Shown here: piece by piece, positions 1 through 8,732 of the stretch
Layout of the letters: each line of letters opens with the position of its first letter
Numbering within the stretch: the first letter of the stretch is position 1
DNA from: Zygnema cylindricum
Lineage: Eukaryota; Streptophyta; Zygnematophyceae; Zygnematales; Zygnemataceae
Assembly: GCA_037447655.1 (NCBI GenBank)
Contig: JBBHKE010001377.1
Location: 500,241-544,311 of the forward strand
Reading direction: 5' to 3'
Length of the DNA stretch: 44,071 bases
Position numbers and translations under genes: made by a program
Notes under the pieces: generated by a model
Seen by the model: the letters and a program-made list of their open reading frames with translations, nothing else
What the model was told of the DNA's origin: nothing
Database searches by the model: none

Positions 1-426
1 AAGAATATTAAGCCAACGGACAGCCACTAGGCTCTTTGGTCAGTCTATATTCGTTACAGGAGTTTGATTAATAAAGATCTAACCTAAATGTCAACACACA
101 TAAGTTGGAAATCAACAAACAACAAGCGAATATAAGATTACCATATTCGGCCAGACCATGCAATAACCAAAGAAAGATAACCCTAATTTTGTAAATGCCA
201 AACACACCACACTGGCAAACCCAAAACTGTCCAATCACAATCCAAGGTTCAGCAAGAGCCTGAGAGAGAAGGTTGAACAGCAATCCACTTGATAAGACGT
301 GAGAAGAAGTGAAGGGAAATCGGTTAGGCCTTTGCGTGAGCCGTGTAGATTAAATTGCAAGGTAGATTTACAAAGAAAGAAAGTAAGAGCTAGGCAGCAG
401 AATGTTTAATGACAAGAAAAATAGTG
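1..426. other. No gene recognised
   Basis: This stretch holds only short frames without recognisable motifs. No repeat termini, RNA gene or splice-linked coding block was seen. It lies upstream of the DNA-transposon cluster. Confidence 0.5.
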
Positions 427-485
427 AAGTTTGAAGTACTTAGAGACGCACCCTAAAGGTGTGACTCTATGTACTTCAAACTTAG
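427..485. repeat. Imperfect palindrome at edge of transposon cluster
   Basis: The arm AGTTTGAAGTACTTAGAG is repeated in inverted orientation as CTCTATGTACTTCAAACT, and both arms carry the ACCCTAA / AGGTGT sequence typical of the termini of the elements that follow. It looks like two terminal fragments head to head. A weaker version (TTTGAAG...CTTCAAA) lies at about 3709-3733 inside intron 1 of the oxidoreductase gene. Confidence 0.6.
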
Positions 486-1130
486 AGATTTTTTTTGTGT
501 TTTAGCGCAGATCCGGCGGACCCGAATTTCGGGTGTCCCTATGTGTACCAAACGGAGTTGTCACTTAAGGGCGTGACGATTGTATACGTTGAGAATGCGC
601 GTAACGGCTGTCGACAGTGTACAATCTGTGATGACGCACCAAATTGTAAAAAATTGCCTTGGACGTCGCGAGAATGGGAGACTACGTGAGAGAGGCGGCG
701 TGTGCGACTTGTTGAGGTCCCCACGAAGATTTCTCAAGATTTCGTCAAATGGCATTCTAATTTTCAAACCCATGGAATGGAAAAGTCCATACTGAATGAA
801 ACGCGACAAAACTAAACAAATTGTGTACTTTGTTGGACGCAAACGGACAAAACATAACGAATAATGTACCTTCGGTTGTCGCTTGAATTCATTTGAAATT
901 TTTGAAAAAAAAATTACAGGTGCGAATACGTGTTCCTAATTGTTTTTCAAAAATACTTTGTTTTAAAACACATCGGCCCTGTATTTTAAAGAAAAGTTTG
1001 AAGATGACGTTTTTTGGCGTGGTTGTGGGTCGAAGAACACAAGGCGACAAGATGTAATACATTTTAAATTCGACGATGACGCAAAATGTACTTCTCTTTT
1101 TTTCTATTTTCTCGTACGGTTGAAACTTAC
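485..1130 (-). mobile_element. Long-TIR DNA element, inverted copy C (truncated)
   Basis: Read on the minus strand, this segment matches the element at 1142-1930 block by block: the TTTTAAAACACAT block, the stretch with AAAGTACACAATTTGTTT, the GTATACAATCGTCAC block and the GGGTCCGCCGGATC terminal region. The beginning of the element (about 65 bp in minus-strand sense) is missing where it abuts copy A. Copy C and copy A therefore form a large inverted repeat of about 650 bp per arm with almost no spacer. No transposase is encoded, so it is non-autonomous. Confidence 0.65.
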
Positions 1131-1141
1131 GCGGTACGGCT

Positions 1142-1930
1142 CTAAGGGTATGTCCCCATGTACATGAGGAAGGGTTTTTTTCTGTCGTTTTCCTTTAAAA
1201 CTTAGTGGCGTACTGCCTAAATTGCAACCGTACGAAGGAATCGCAAATTTCTAGAGTACAATTTGCGTCATCCTCGAATTTAAGATGTATGAAAATTTGT
1301 CGTCTTGTGTTTTTCGACCCCTTCCACGACAAAAAACGTCATCTTCAACCTTACGTTTAAAACACATGCGCGATGTGTTTTAAAACTATGTATTTTCGAT
1401 AAACAAATAGGAACATATATTTGCACGTGCCGTAATTTTCGAAAATTTTCATACGATTTCCAAGGACAAAAAAAGGTACAGAATTCGCTATATTTTGTCC
1501 GTTTGCGTTCGAATACGATGAAGAAAAGTACACAATTTGTTTGGTTTTGTCCGTTTTCGTCCAGTATGGATATCTTTTTTGCAGGGGTCTTCAAATTCTG
1601 ATGCCATTTCACGTCGATCGGATAGGAGACGCAAAGGCAAAGCACCTCGTCTTCAACCGTGAAACAACAGAGGCTGGAAGGCTGTACGTCTACAATGTCA
1701 CGGTAAGACATGTGACGTCACAAGCAATTTCAAAAAGTAACGTGCGACCATAGATTGTAGACGTTGACAACCGTCACAGGTATTGTTGACGTATACAATC
1801 GTCACAAGCGTAAGTTACGATTTCGTCCTTATAGACATAGGGACACTTAAAAACCGGGTCCGGTGGATCCTCGCTAAAATACAAAGTAAGTTCGCTAAGT
1901 TACAAGTACATAAGGACATACCCTAAGTTT
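1142..1930 (+). mobile_element. Long-TIR DNA element, copy A
   Basis: It is bounded by inverted termini: TAAGGGTATGTCC at the left and GGACATACCCTAA at the right, with further imperfect inverted similarity inward (CATGTAC / GTACATAAG). The interior matches copies B and C in order. The element is about 0.79 kb and carries only short frames, which do not look coding. I see no clear target-site duplication, so the superfamily is unassigned; the AGGGTG-type end would be compatible with hAT or Mutator-like elements, which is speculation. Confidence 0.65.
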
Positions 1931-2300
1931 TACAAGAAAACAACAAAAAAAAACCCTTACTTAGGGTGCGGCCCCATGTGGCTAAGTTCGGGTTTTTTTC
2001 CGTCGTTTTCCTTTATAACTTAGCGTCGTACTGCCTAAGCTGCGACCGTACGAAGAAATCGCAAATTTGTCGAGTACAATTTGCGTCATTCTCTAACTTA
2101 CGATGTACGAAAATTTGTCGTCTTGCGTTTTTTCGACCCACTGTCACGTCATCGTCAAACTTATCATAAAACACATCGGCAATGTGTTTTAAGCTAAGTA
2201 AAATCTATTTACACCAATAGGAAAACAAATTTTCACGTGTGAAAATTTTTCAAAATTTTGACAAAAAAAAAAGCACAGAGGTGTTGGGTTTTATCCGGTA

Positions 2301-2516
2301 CACCGTCGATCGTATTTAGCGTGTATGTTTTTTTCGCCACTGAAAACATCTTCTCTCCGTACACATTTGTCCGATTTTCAATTTGAGACCGGCAATCGAT
2401 AGCTGAGAATCTTACCTTTCAATCGCAACCGTCAGATCCACAATCAGACATGTATGTACGGATAAAAGATGTTTTTAGAGACAAAAAAACATACACGCTA
2501 AATACGATCGACGGTG
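2301..2516. mobile_element. 216-bp TA-flanked MITE, copy 1
   Basis: The terminal inverted repeats begin CACCGTCGATCGTATTTAGC, are perfect for 34 bp and imperfect to about 70 bp. They are flanked on both sides by TA (2299-2300 and 2517-2518). TA duplication with TIRs fits a Tc1/mariner-type (Stowaway-like) MITE. A second copy of exactly the same length lies at 8495-8710 with about a dozen differences. It is nested in element B, so it is younger than that insertion. Confidence 0.85.
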
Positions 2517-2601
2517 TAGTACTCTGTACGATTTTTTTTTGCAGGGGTCTCGATGCTGCAGTGTCATTTCACGCAAAGTTGAAAAATCTGCGAAGGTGAA
2601 T

Positions 2602-2655
2602 AGTCTGCGAAGTCATGGCGGCCGGACAAGTCTGCGAAGTCATGGCGGCCGGACA
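2602..2655. repeat. 27-bp perfect tandem duplication in element B
   Basis: Two adjacent identical 27-bp units begin AGTCTGCGAAGTCATGGCGG at 2602 and 2629. Copy A lacks this duplication, so it arose in copy B. Confidence 0.85.
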
Positions 2656-3086
2656 GGCGAGGTTTACGCAAAGGCATGTCGTACAGCCACGGGCTGCAAG
2701 GCTGTACGTCTACGATGTCACGCAATGACATGTGACATACCAAATCGTTTCAAAAATTACGATGTGTCTTGCGACGCTTCAAAAAGTTTCGAAAAAATAC
2801 GGTGCGCCAAAAACAAATTGTACACGGTGACAGCCGTCACGGGTACTGTTGACGTATACAATCGTCACAAACTTAAGTAACAATCTCGAGAGAATACATA
2901 GAGACACTTGAAATCCGAGTCCGCCGGATCCGCGCTAAAATCCAAAGTAAGTACGCTAAGTTACAACTACATGGGGCCGCACCCTTAAGCACACAGAGAC
3001 GCACCCTAAGTTTGATGTTGTTCCCAAAATCGCGGATCGGTGCCACTCGTGACAATTGTAAAACGGAACCCTTCGCAGTCCCTTGC

Positions 3087-3107
3087 CACGTGTCACGTGC
3101 CCACGTG
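3087..3107. promoter_or_regulatory. Triple G-box (CACGTG x3) just upstream of start codon
   Basis: CACGTG occurs at 3087-3092, 3094-3099 and 3102-3107, ending 7 nt before the ATG at 3115. A fourth copy lies inside exon 1 at 3173-3178. The palindromic G-box is a known binding core for plant bZIP and bHLH factors. The sequence shows the cluster; regulation by such factors is inference. With so short a leader the sites may lie in the 5' UTR or overlap the transcription start. Confidence 0.6.
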
Positions 3108-3114
3108 GGAGACA

Positions 3115-3249
3115 ATGGTGAAGACAATGGCTTCTCCTCCCGCACTTGCCTTGTTAGGCGGTGGCGTGTTCGCACGTGACGCGTACCTGCCCATCTTGCG
3201 GGAACTCATGGAAGTAATACGCCTTTCGCATGTGTGGAGCCGCTCTCAG
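3115..3249 (+). CDS. Oxidoreductase exon 1
   Basis: Encodes 45 residues from ATG at 3115 to WSRSQ, ending in phase 0 at CAG|GTTGGC. The core LALLGGGVFARDAYLPIL is the N-terminal beta strand and nucleotide-binding loop of the Rossmann fold (G-G-G form). An in-frame second Met follows at residue 5, and translation could start there. The frame is also open upstream to 3040, but the first residues matching family length lie just before MASPPALALL, so I chose 3115. Confidence 0.8.
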
Positions 3250-6200
3250 GTTGGCTGCAGGTTCTAGAACTACTTGATCATTCCTTAGTTTCTAGTAGCT
3301 GGCGTTAGAACTACGGTTAACTGCCTGATTTTTGTGTGTAAACACTACTAAGGGTTAAAGGATGCCTTTACTGTGCCGAACGTTGCACTGTACTGTAACC
3401 ATGAATTGGTATGGATCAAATGTTAACGTGTGCCGCAATCGCATAATCAGCGCATTGATTGCAGCACTAGCTGATCTTGGATTCAATGTAGCTTTCGAGA
3501 TGAAAGGTATGTGTTTGGCTGCGAAATAACTTTGTGTTATATGGTTATTGTTAGGCTGTTAAGGTTACGTTTAGGTTGGAGCAATGTTGCTGTTGGGAAT
3601 CTTCTTAGGGTTGATTAGCAAGGAAGAGGTTTGAGTGATTCTGGGAGAGAGTCAAGGCCATGGCTGTTAAAAGGTTCCTGTTCTAATTAGGGGTAGGTCC
3701 ACTTGCAAGTTTGAAGACACGCACCATACTTCAAATTTTTGACGTACATTGGTGTTGTACAACGTCCGGTAGTGATTGGTTGTGGAAATGTACTACAATT
3801 CCACACTACTTGTTGCAGATCGTGAAATTTTATGCAAATACAACTTTTTCCTTTTTAGGGGGTACATTGTTCTATACCTTCTCACTACTTTCAGTGTACA
3901 ACGCTCATCACAAAATGCTTTCTTTCTCGTCAAGATTTTGAGAGGAAACCATGATTACTGAAAGCCAAGTTGGATCGGTTATTTGAAGTTCATGTTTTCA
4001 CGCCCACGTTATTTCAAAAGCCAATGTCAATATTTGTTTGTAATTGCCTGCCTTTTATTTTTTAAGAAGGCTTAAGACTTTATATATGGGGACCGTTTGT
4101 GGTACAAATTTTAGACATTTGAGGCATAATCTCATCTCTTGTATGGAGAAGAGCCTGTTTGAATAAACCGCCCAGTAGGTTTGAAAGGAGTGATTCAATT
4201 TAGTCTTGTTTTCTGCACTTGCATATTGGAGTTGTGGAATGTCAAGGTTTTTATAAGAATTCAGCGGTGCTCTTGCTAATTTTGCGGACAAATTGGTTAG
4301 GCGTGAGAGCTTTTTGAAACGATCACAAACTCTTAAAATTCAGCTATACTTGTAGAGGTGATGCAAAGAGGTTCTTTCAAAGTTACTTGTTTTTTATGCC
4401 TCTCAAACTAGTTTTTTCCATGCATACTCGTAATGTTTTCCCTTAAACTTTCTGCGAAATTAAAATGAAAAGCTAGATGAAGTGTGCATGAAGAAAAACG
4501 AGATTGTGAAGTAAGAAAAAATAACTTTCATAGCGATAAGCAGTGAATTGAGCTTGTAAACGAGTAGATATGGTCTTCAATGTTTATAATCAAGTTCTCG
4601 CAAATTGCTTCTAGTGTTCTTGGCAATGGAGTGGGAAATCCCTACCTACACCGATATTCTAATAAGATTGTTATCATTTCTAATCATTTCAAAGGAGAAT
4701 CACATGTTGACAAAAGTGTATCAGAAGGCTATGCCGAGTTGCAATGGCAATTCTTCCATTTGGAGTCCTTATCTTCGAGAAGCATTTCTTTAGCGAAAGC
4801 TTATACGAAGAAACCGAGATTTTGAGAGGCATTTTGGACCAATCTAAGGGCTCCCATCTTCCGTTAGAAAAATTTCAATTTAAAACTACAACGATGATTG
4901 TGTTCTCGATTCAGGCGTTTAGGAACTTGCCCTTTTTCTCTCTTTCTCTCCATTCTGCATTTATAAATTTTTCTCCCTTCCCAGAGATCTCCACTACAGG
5001 CTGGAACCATCTCACTCTCATGAATACATTTTTCTCCCTTCTCTCTAGTTGTCTCTCCCTTTCTGCCTCTCCCCTTTCTCAATCTCGTGAACGTCCACAG
5101 AGGAGGCTGAGGCCACCACACTCTCATGAATATATCTCTTGCTCTCCCCCTCTCCTTTTCACCCTCTCCTTCTGTCTCTCCGGATTTCGTAGAGAATGTT
5201 GTGGCCATCTCACTCTCATGAACACATCTCTAACCCTCTCTCTTACCGTCTCCCTCTTCCTCTCTCCCCCTCTCTCTCAGGCATCCGCAGAGCAGCTTGG
5301 GCAGCTGGTGAAGGAGTGGTCGCCCCCCCCGGCAGTGGTGTGGGGGGAGGAGGCGTTGGCAACCATTCTTGCTGAAGATCCTGCGAAGGTTCAGGTGGCC
5401 TTTTTTCGCCTTTTCGCGTTTAGACATTGACTGATTGTTGATGTTGTTCTGACCACTCGACCCTCCCGGACTCTTACCCCCCCCACTTCGACCTTATTCT
5501 CACGATCTTTCTCGTTCCTCTCCCCTTGTTTTTTGTCTCCCTCCTGATCTGAGTATTGATTGTATCTCCATTCACTATATTCAAGTTCTCTCACAAATTA
5601 TTTTCATACTAGAGTTCGAGAAAGACTCTTTATTTTTTGTTTATTTCAAAAAGTTTTCGAAGACTTGATGTAGTATTTTTTGGGGCTCCAACATATGTTT
5701 TGTCGTAGCTCTCTAACATGGTTTGAACTTCAATGTGTGTACTTTTTTGGTTCTAATGGCTGTCAATTTTGACTTCTTTGTGTCTTTCTTTTTTTGTGTG
5801 TGGTTGTCTTGGTGTCCTCGTTGTCTGGTAACTTCGTCTTTAGAAATAGTTTTTACGAATTTAAATGTTGTCTAATATTTTTTCGTAAAATTGGCAGCCG
5901 GAGATTGTGGTGAGAATTCTTCAAGCAGGCAAACATGTGCTGCAAGGTACTTTTTAAAATCCATTCAATCATACATTTCTGATTAATAAAACCGATAACA
6001 CTATAGTTTAAAGAGATTCTTGACTCTTCTGTGAATTTGTGAAGCTAAGAGATAGATGAAAATTATTCTCTCATGTTTTCTCATTTTGAACAAGAAACAA
6101 AAGATGCAGTCAAGGTTCTAGCAAGTCGATGTGTTTTGAACTGGAGTTAGTGTTGATGACCGTTGGGATGCAGGGGAGCAGTTGTTGATTGTAAGAAGTA

Positions 6201-7415
6201 GCAAAAGAAAGTCACAACTAATGATGTAGAATTAGTACATTGAATTTGCTTGCAAAAACCAAGAAAATTTCTCTTTCCCTCTCTCTCTTTCTCACTCTAC
6301 TCGCTCGCCCTTTCCCTCTCCCTCTCCCTCCTACCCTCCCTCTCCCTCTCATTCTCCCTCTCTCTCTTGCCTCGTCTCTCCCTCCCTCTCCCTCCCTCTC
6401 CCTCTCCCCTTCTCCTCTCTCTTTTCCCCTCTCCCCTCCCTCTCCGTTCCCTCTCCTCTCCATCTCCCTCTCCTCTCCATCTCCCTCTCCACCACTTCTT
6501 CCCTTCTCTCCCTCCGCTCCACTCTCTCTCTCCCTTCTCTTTCTCTCTTCACATCTCCCTTATTGTGCTTCTCTCCCCTCCCTCCCTCCCTCTCCCTTGC
6601 AGAAGCCTGCACGTCCTCCCTAACCATTCCACAGAATTTCCCCTAGAACACAGAGGTGATGTGAGACGTTTTTGTCCCTTTCTTTTGCAGAAAAGCCCGT
6701 GGGAGCGAGTATGTGGGCTGCTCCCTCTCTCTCCCCCTCTCCCCATCCCTTTCTTCCCCCTCAGCTGGACAAATTGTTTTTTGCCACGTGTCCCCTTCCC
6801 CCCCCCCCAGCTGACATGGGCGTCAGGTGTGGTGCTCACGTGGCGGGAGGACGTGACACCTGGCAGCGGTGAGGGAGGGACTGGAAACCCTCAGATTCCG
6901 GGCAGCCATGGCCGCCAAAAAGGATGTAGCGCCCATTTGGGCAGTCGCAGAAAATTTTCGCTTTGAACCGGCAATGCACGAGGTGGGCCTTTTGTTTTTT
7001 TTTTTTTGTTTTCTGTCTAGTTTTGGGGCCGGTTTGATTGAGTGAGTGAGGTTTGGAAATTTCAAGAAAGTTTCAATTCTTGTCTCCTTTCCATCCGCCT
7101 AATCATTGCTCCTTCTTCCTCTTCACTTTCTCTCCCTCCACTTCATACTCTTCAACTTCTCTCCATCTCATACTCTATCTCACTCCATCTCCCTTTCCGT
7201 CAAACTCTACCCCTCTCCCTCCCTCACCGTCTTACTCCTTCCGCTTTTCTTTCCTCCCCCACCCTCACTCTCCCCTCCCCCTCCCCCTCCCCCAGGCCCA
7301 TCGTCTGGTCCGTGGTCTGGGCGATCTCCGAGTGTTCTATGTGCAGATAGAGGTGCCCATGACACCGGCCAGCAAGTACTTCGCATGTGACTGGAGGAGA
7401 GAACCCACGCTGCAG
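3115..7415 (+). CDS. Gfo/Idh/MocA-family oxidoreductase, split gene, 3' part not found
   Basis: Predicted NAD(P)-dependent oxidoreductase; the substrate is unknown. Six exons are recognised (3115-3249, 5281-5394, 5898-5946, 6691-6708, 6867-6982, 7296-7415). All have AG/GT borders and compatible phases, and together they encode 184 residues. The order follows the family: a Rossmann strand and dinucleotide loop (LALLGGGVFAR), helix and WSRS, the VVWGEEALATIL block, the AGKHVLQ-EKPVGA block with the EKP motif whose Lys is catalytic in this family, and then PIWAVAENFRFEPA. From memory the nearest relatives are plant proteins of the At4g17370 type. Two parts are missing: about ten residues between exons 2 and 3 (family consensus roughly AVVLPxQ), and everything after WRREPTLQ, where a glycine-rich GGFxxDGGVH block is expected. 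Beyond 7416 come pyrimidine repeats and an assembly gap, so the 3' end may be lost in the gap, beyond the window, or absent. Whether the gene is functional is open. Confidence 0.8.
3250..5280 (+). other. Intron 1 (2031 bp) with minisatellite near acceptor
   Basis: The intron runs from GTTGGC to a pyrimidine-rich acceptor TCTCTCTCAG. No coding block was found within it. It carries a small TTTGAAG/CTTCAAA hairpin at about 3709-3733. Its last 300 bp contain three degenerate units with the core CACTCTCATGAA (cores near 5012, 5118 and 5211, period 92-106 bp) separated by CT-rich spacers. The 228-residue open frame across 4744-5430 is an effect of that composition. Confidence 0.65.
5281..5394 (+). 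CDS. Oxidoreductase exon 2
   Basis: Encodes 38 residues, phase 0 at both ends, ending GTTCAG|GTGGCC. It begins ASAEQLGQLV and includes VVWGEEALATIL, the second helix-strand region of the dinucleotide-binding domain. The run of C at 5323-5330 encodes Pro-Pro-Pro and is a likely site for polymerase or sequencing slippage. The frame matches the family on both sides of it. Confidence 0.75.
5395..5897 (+). other. Intron 2 region, expected short exon not located
   Basis: This 503-bp stretch joins exon 2 (ending AKVQ) to exon 3 (starting PEIVV). The family normally has about ten more residues here, forming the strand before the EKP helix. I checked each AG-bounded candidate by eye; those in phase reach a stop at once. 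Either a microexon uses unusual borders, or the segment is missing from this copy or damaged by sequence error. Confidence 0.55.
5898..5946 (+). CDS. Oxidoreductase exon 3
   Basis: A 49-nt exon encoding PEIVVRILQAGKHVLQ, with acceptor TTGGCAG and donor CAAG|GTACTT. It ends in phase 1; the leftover G becomes the first base of the Glu codon of the EKP motif. GKHVLQ is the conserved approach to the catalytic lysine. Confidence 0.8.
5947..6690 (+). other. Intron 3 with 330-nt polypyrimidine tract
   Basis: A 744-bp intron. From about 6268 to 6600 the + strand is almost pure C/T (CTCTCC-type). This creates long Ser/Leu/Pro frames on the + strand and Arg/Glu/Gly frames on the - strand, neither of which is credible as protein. 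The acceptor is CTTTTGCAG at 6690. Confidence 0.7.
6691..6708 (+). CDS. Oxidoreductase exon 4, an 18-nt microexon carrying EKP
   Basis: Only 18 nt lie between acceptor CTTTTGCAG and donor GTATGT. With the G from exon 3 it reads E-K-P-V-G-A plus one base, so the exon holds the catalytic-motif lysine. Skipping it would keep the reading frame (18 nt) but delete the motif. The strong GTATGT donor and the fit of the following exon in phase 1 support it. Confidence 0.7.
6709..6866 (+). other. Intron 4 (158 bp)
   Basis: A short intron from GTATGT to ACCTGGCAG. It holds two pyrimidine runs, one with ten C residues at about 6800-6810, and the motif GCCACGTG. Alternative acceptors after the C-run would not continue the family alignment. 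Confidence 0.6.
6867..6982 (+). CDS. Oxidoreductase exon 5
   Basis: A 116-nt exon entering in phase 1 and ending in phase 0. It encodes 39 residues including the junction Thr. PIWAVAENFRFEPAMHE is the strongest family match in the gene: it is the segment after the EKP helix, where the chain enters the C-terminal substrate domain. The donor is GAG|GTGGGC. Confidence 0.85.
6983..7295 (+). other. Intron 5 with pyrimidine tract
   Basis: A 313-bp intron. A T-run at about 6992-7008 is followed by CT-rich sequence over about 7083-7290, and the acceptor is CCCCCAG. The overlapping Leu/Ser/Pro frames are composition artefacts. Confidence 0.65.
7296..7415 (+). CDS. Oxidoreductase exon 6, last one seen
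   Basis: Encodes 40 residues in phase 0-0, from AHRLVRGLGDL through VQIEVPM to YFACDWRREPTLQ, ending CTGCAG|GTCACT. This is the beta-sheet segment of the C-terminal domain, with a W-R-R motif typical of this subgroup just before the next expected block. No continuation was found downstream. Confidence 0.8.
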
Positions 7416-7854
7416 GTCACTCTACCTCGCCCTCGACAGCTATCTCTACTCTAACTCTACTTCTACCTGTACCTCTAGCTCTACCTCTAGCCTTTCTCAA
7501 TCGCCAATACTACCTCTACTACATCTGTCTTTGGCTCTTTCTTTCCTTTTAACTCTGCTTTCAGCTTTACCTCTGCCCCTGCCTCTCCCTCTCCCTCCCC
7601 CTCTTATTAGTGAAGGAAGTAGATAGCTATCAGCAGGAGAGGTAGTGTAGAGGAGAGGATGTGTGGCCGTGACTTTGAAGGCCGGTTTGATGGTTCTTAT
7701 TGTCTTGGACGGGAAACTCTCTCTTTCTCTCTCTCCCCCCCTCCCTCTCTCTCTCCTTCTCCCCTCCCTCCCTCCCTTCCTCCTTTCCTCCCTCCTTCCC
7801 TTCCTCCCTCCTTCCCTTTCTCCCTCCCTCCCTCCCCATCTCCCTCACTCCCTC

Positions 7855-7938
<84 letters not shown>
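7416..7938 (+). repeat. CTCTAC-type and (CT)n pyrimidine repeats after exon 6
   Basis: From 7420 to about 7620 the sequence is a degenerate CTCTAC/CTCTCC repeat. From 7716 it is pyrimidine-only, ending in pure (CT)n from about 7864 to the assembly gap. No exon was identified. The short purine-containing interlude at 7620-7715 has no convincing coding match. Confidence 0.85.
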
Positions 7939-7948
7939 NNNNNNNNNN
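7939..7948. other. Assembly gap, 10 N
   Basis: Ten N characters inside a (CT)n tract. A round 10 usually marks a gap of unknown size, so the distance between the oxidoreductase exons and everything to the right cannot be trusted. Confidence 0.95.
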
Positions 7949-8494
7949 GGAAAGGGTGTTTTTCAATTTAAGAAGCAGTGACAATGGCGTCTTAATAAAC
8001 GCGTAACGTATAGAAAACAGAAGTTCAGGGATGTCTTCAAAGTGAGGGTTTTTAAACAGAAGAAAGCCGATGCGCTGCTTAACGACAGAACGGGCGCCGG
8101 CCTGAGTCCTGAAGGAGCTTTGTTTATTTATTCTTACGCAAAGCACGGAAAGAAGAGACAAAAAAAGAGCCGCAGCCGGCAAGGCCACACGGTTGCAAAT
8201 CGCCATTTTCGGAAAGAAGGAAACGGACGAAGGAAGAGAAGAGAAGGCGGGGTGGATTTTCTGCGAGAGTCGAAGATTCTTATTTATTTGTTTCGAGGAA
8301 GTCCTGAGTCCGGCCGCGGGCAAGACAGCAATTCGTCGCGTAGCCGAAAGAAGACAAATTTTTGGGAGTGAAACTTCTGTAGGGACTTGAAGACAAAAGA
8401 TATGCAATGCGCAAATAATTCTGCGGTAACAGTGACGAAGAATTTAACTTTTTGTGGGAAAGGTATTAACTATATAGCATTTGGCTGGACACTA
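7949..8494. other. No gene recognised
   Basis: Unique-looking sequence right of the gap. Short frames on both strands lack recognisable motifs, and no oxidoreductase C-terminal block was seen. Confidence 0.5.
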
Positions 8495-8710
8495 CACCGT
8501 CGATCGTATTTAGCGTGTATGTTTTTTTCGCCACTGAAAATATCTTTTATCCGTACACATTTGTCCGATTTTCAATTTGAGACCGGCAATCGATAGCTGA
8601 GAATCTTACCTTTCAATCGCAACCGTCAGATCCACAATCCGACATGTATGTACGGAGAATAGATGTTTTAAGAGACAAAAAAACATACACGCTAAATGCG
8701 ATCGACGGTG
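8495..8710. mobile_element. 216-bp TA-flanked MITE, copy 2
   Basis: Same length and TIR as the copy at 2301-2516, flanked by TA at 8493-8494 and 8711-8712. Differences from copy 1 are scattered substitutions (roughly 5 percent). One TIR carries a T-to-C change, so the two ends no longer match perfectly. Confidence 0.85.
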
Positions 8711-8732
8711 TACTGTACTGTACTGTACTGTA
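8711..8732. repeat. (TACTG)n microsatellite at the MITE edge
   Basis: About four TACTG units directly abut the right TIR and include the TA target base pair. Confidence 0.8.

Larger units (their letters stand above)
1958..2985 (+). mobile_element. Long-TIR DNA element, copy B, interrupted by a MITE
   Basis: Its ends match perfectly over 17 bp as inverted repeats: AGGGTGCGGCCCCATGT on the left and its complement ending at about 2983 on the right. The interior is homologous to copy A (the TTGCAGGGGTCT, CATTTCACG, GGCTGTACGTCTAC and GTTGACGTATACAATCGTCAC blocks). Removing the MITE at 2301-2516 gives about 0.81 kb, the same size class as copy A. No transposase is encoded. Its right end is about 130 bp from the start codon of the oxidoreductase gene. 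Confidence 0.7.

Noticed and set aside
5430-5458. VDVVLTTR-like reading as the missing short exon
   Set aside because: It resembles the expected AVVLPxQ strand, but no AG acceptor in the right phase and no GT donor border it, and a TGA lies just upstream in frame.
7668-7712. GRFDGSYCLGR or AGLMVLIVLDG reading as oxidoreductase exon 7
   Set aside because: It is only faintly like the expected GGFxxDGGVH block, frame and splice borders do not fit, and it enters (CT)n at once.
6218-7848. Ser/Leu/Pro-rich + frames and Arg/Glu/Gly-rich - frames
   Set aside because: They fall on pyrimidine tracts inside introns of the oxidoreductase gene and reflect composition only.
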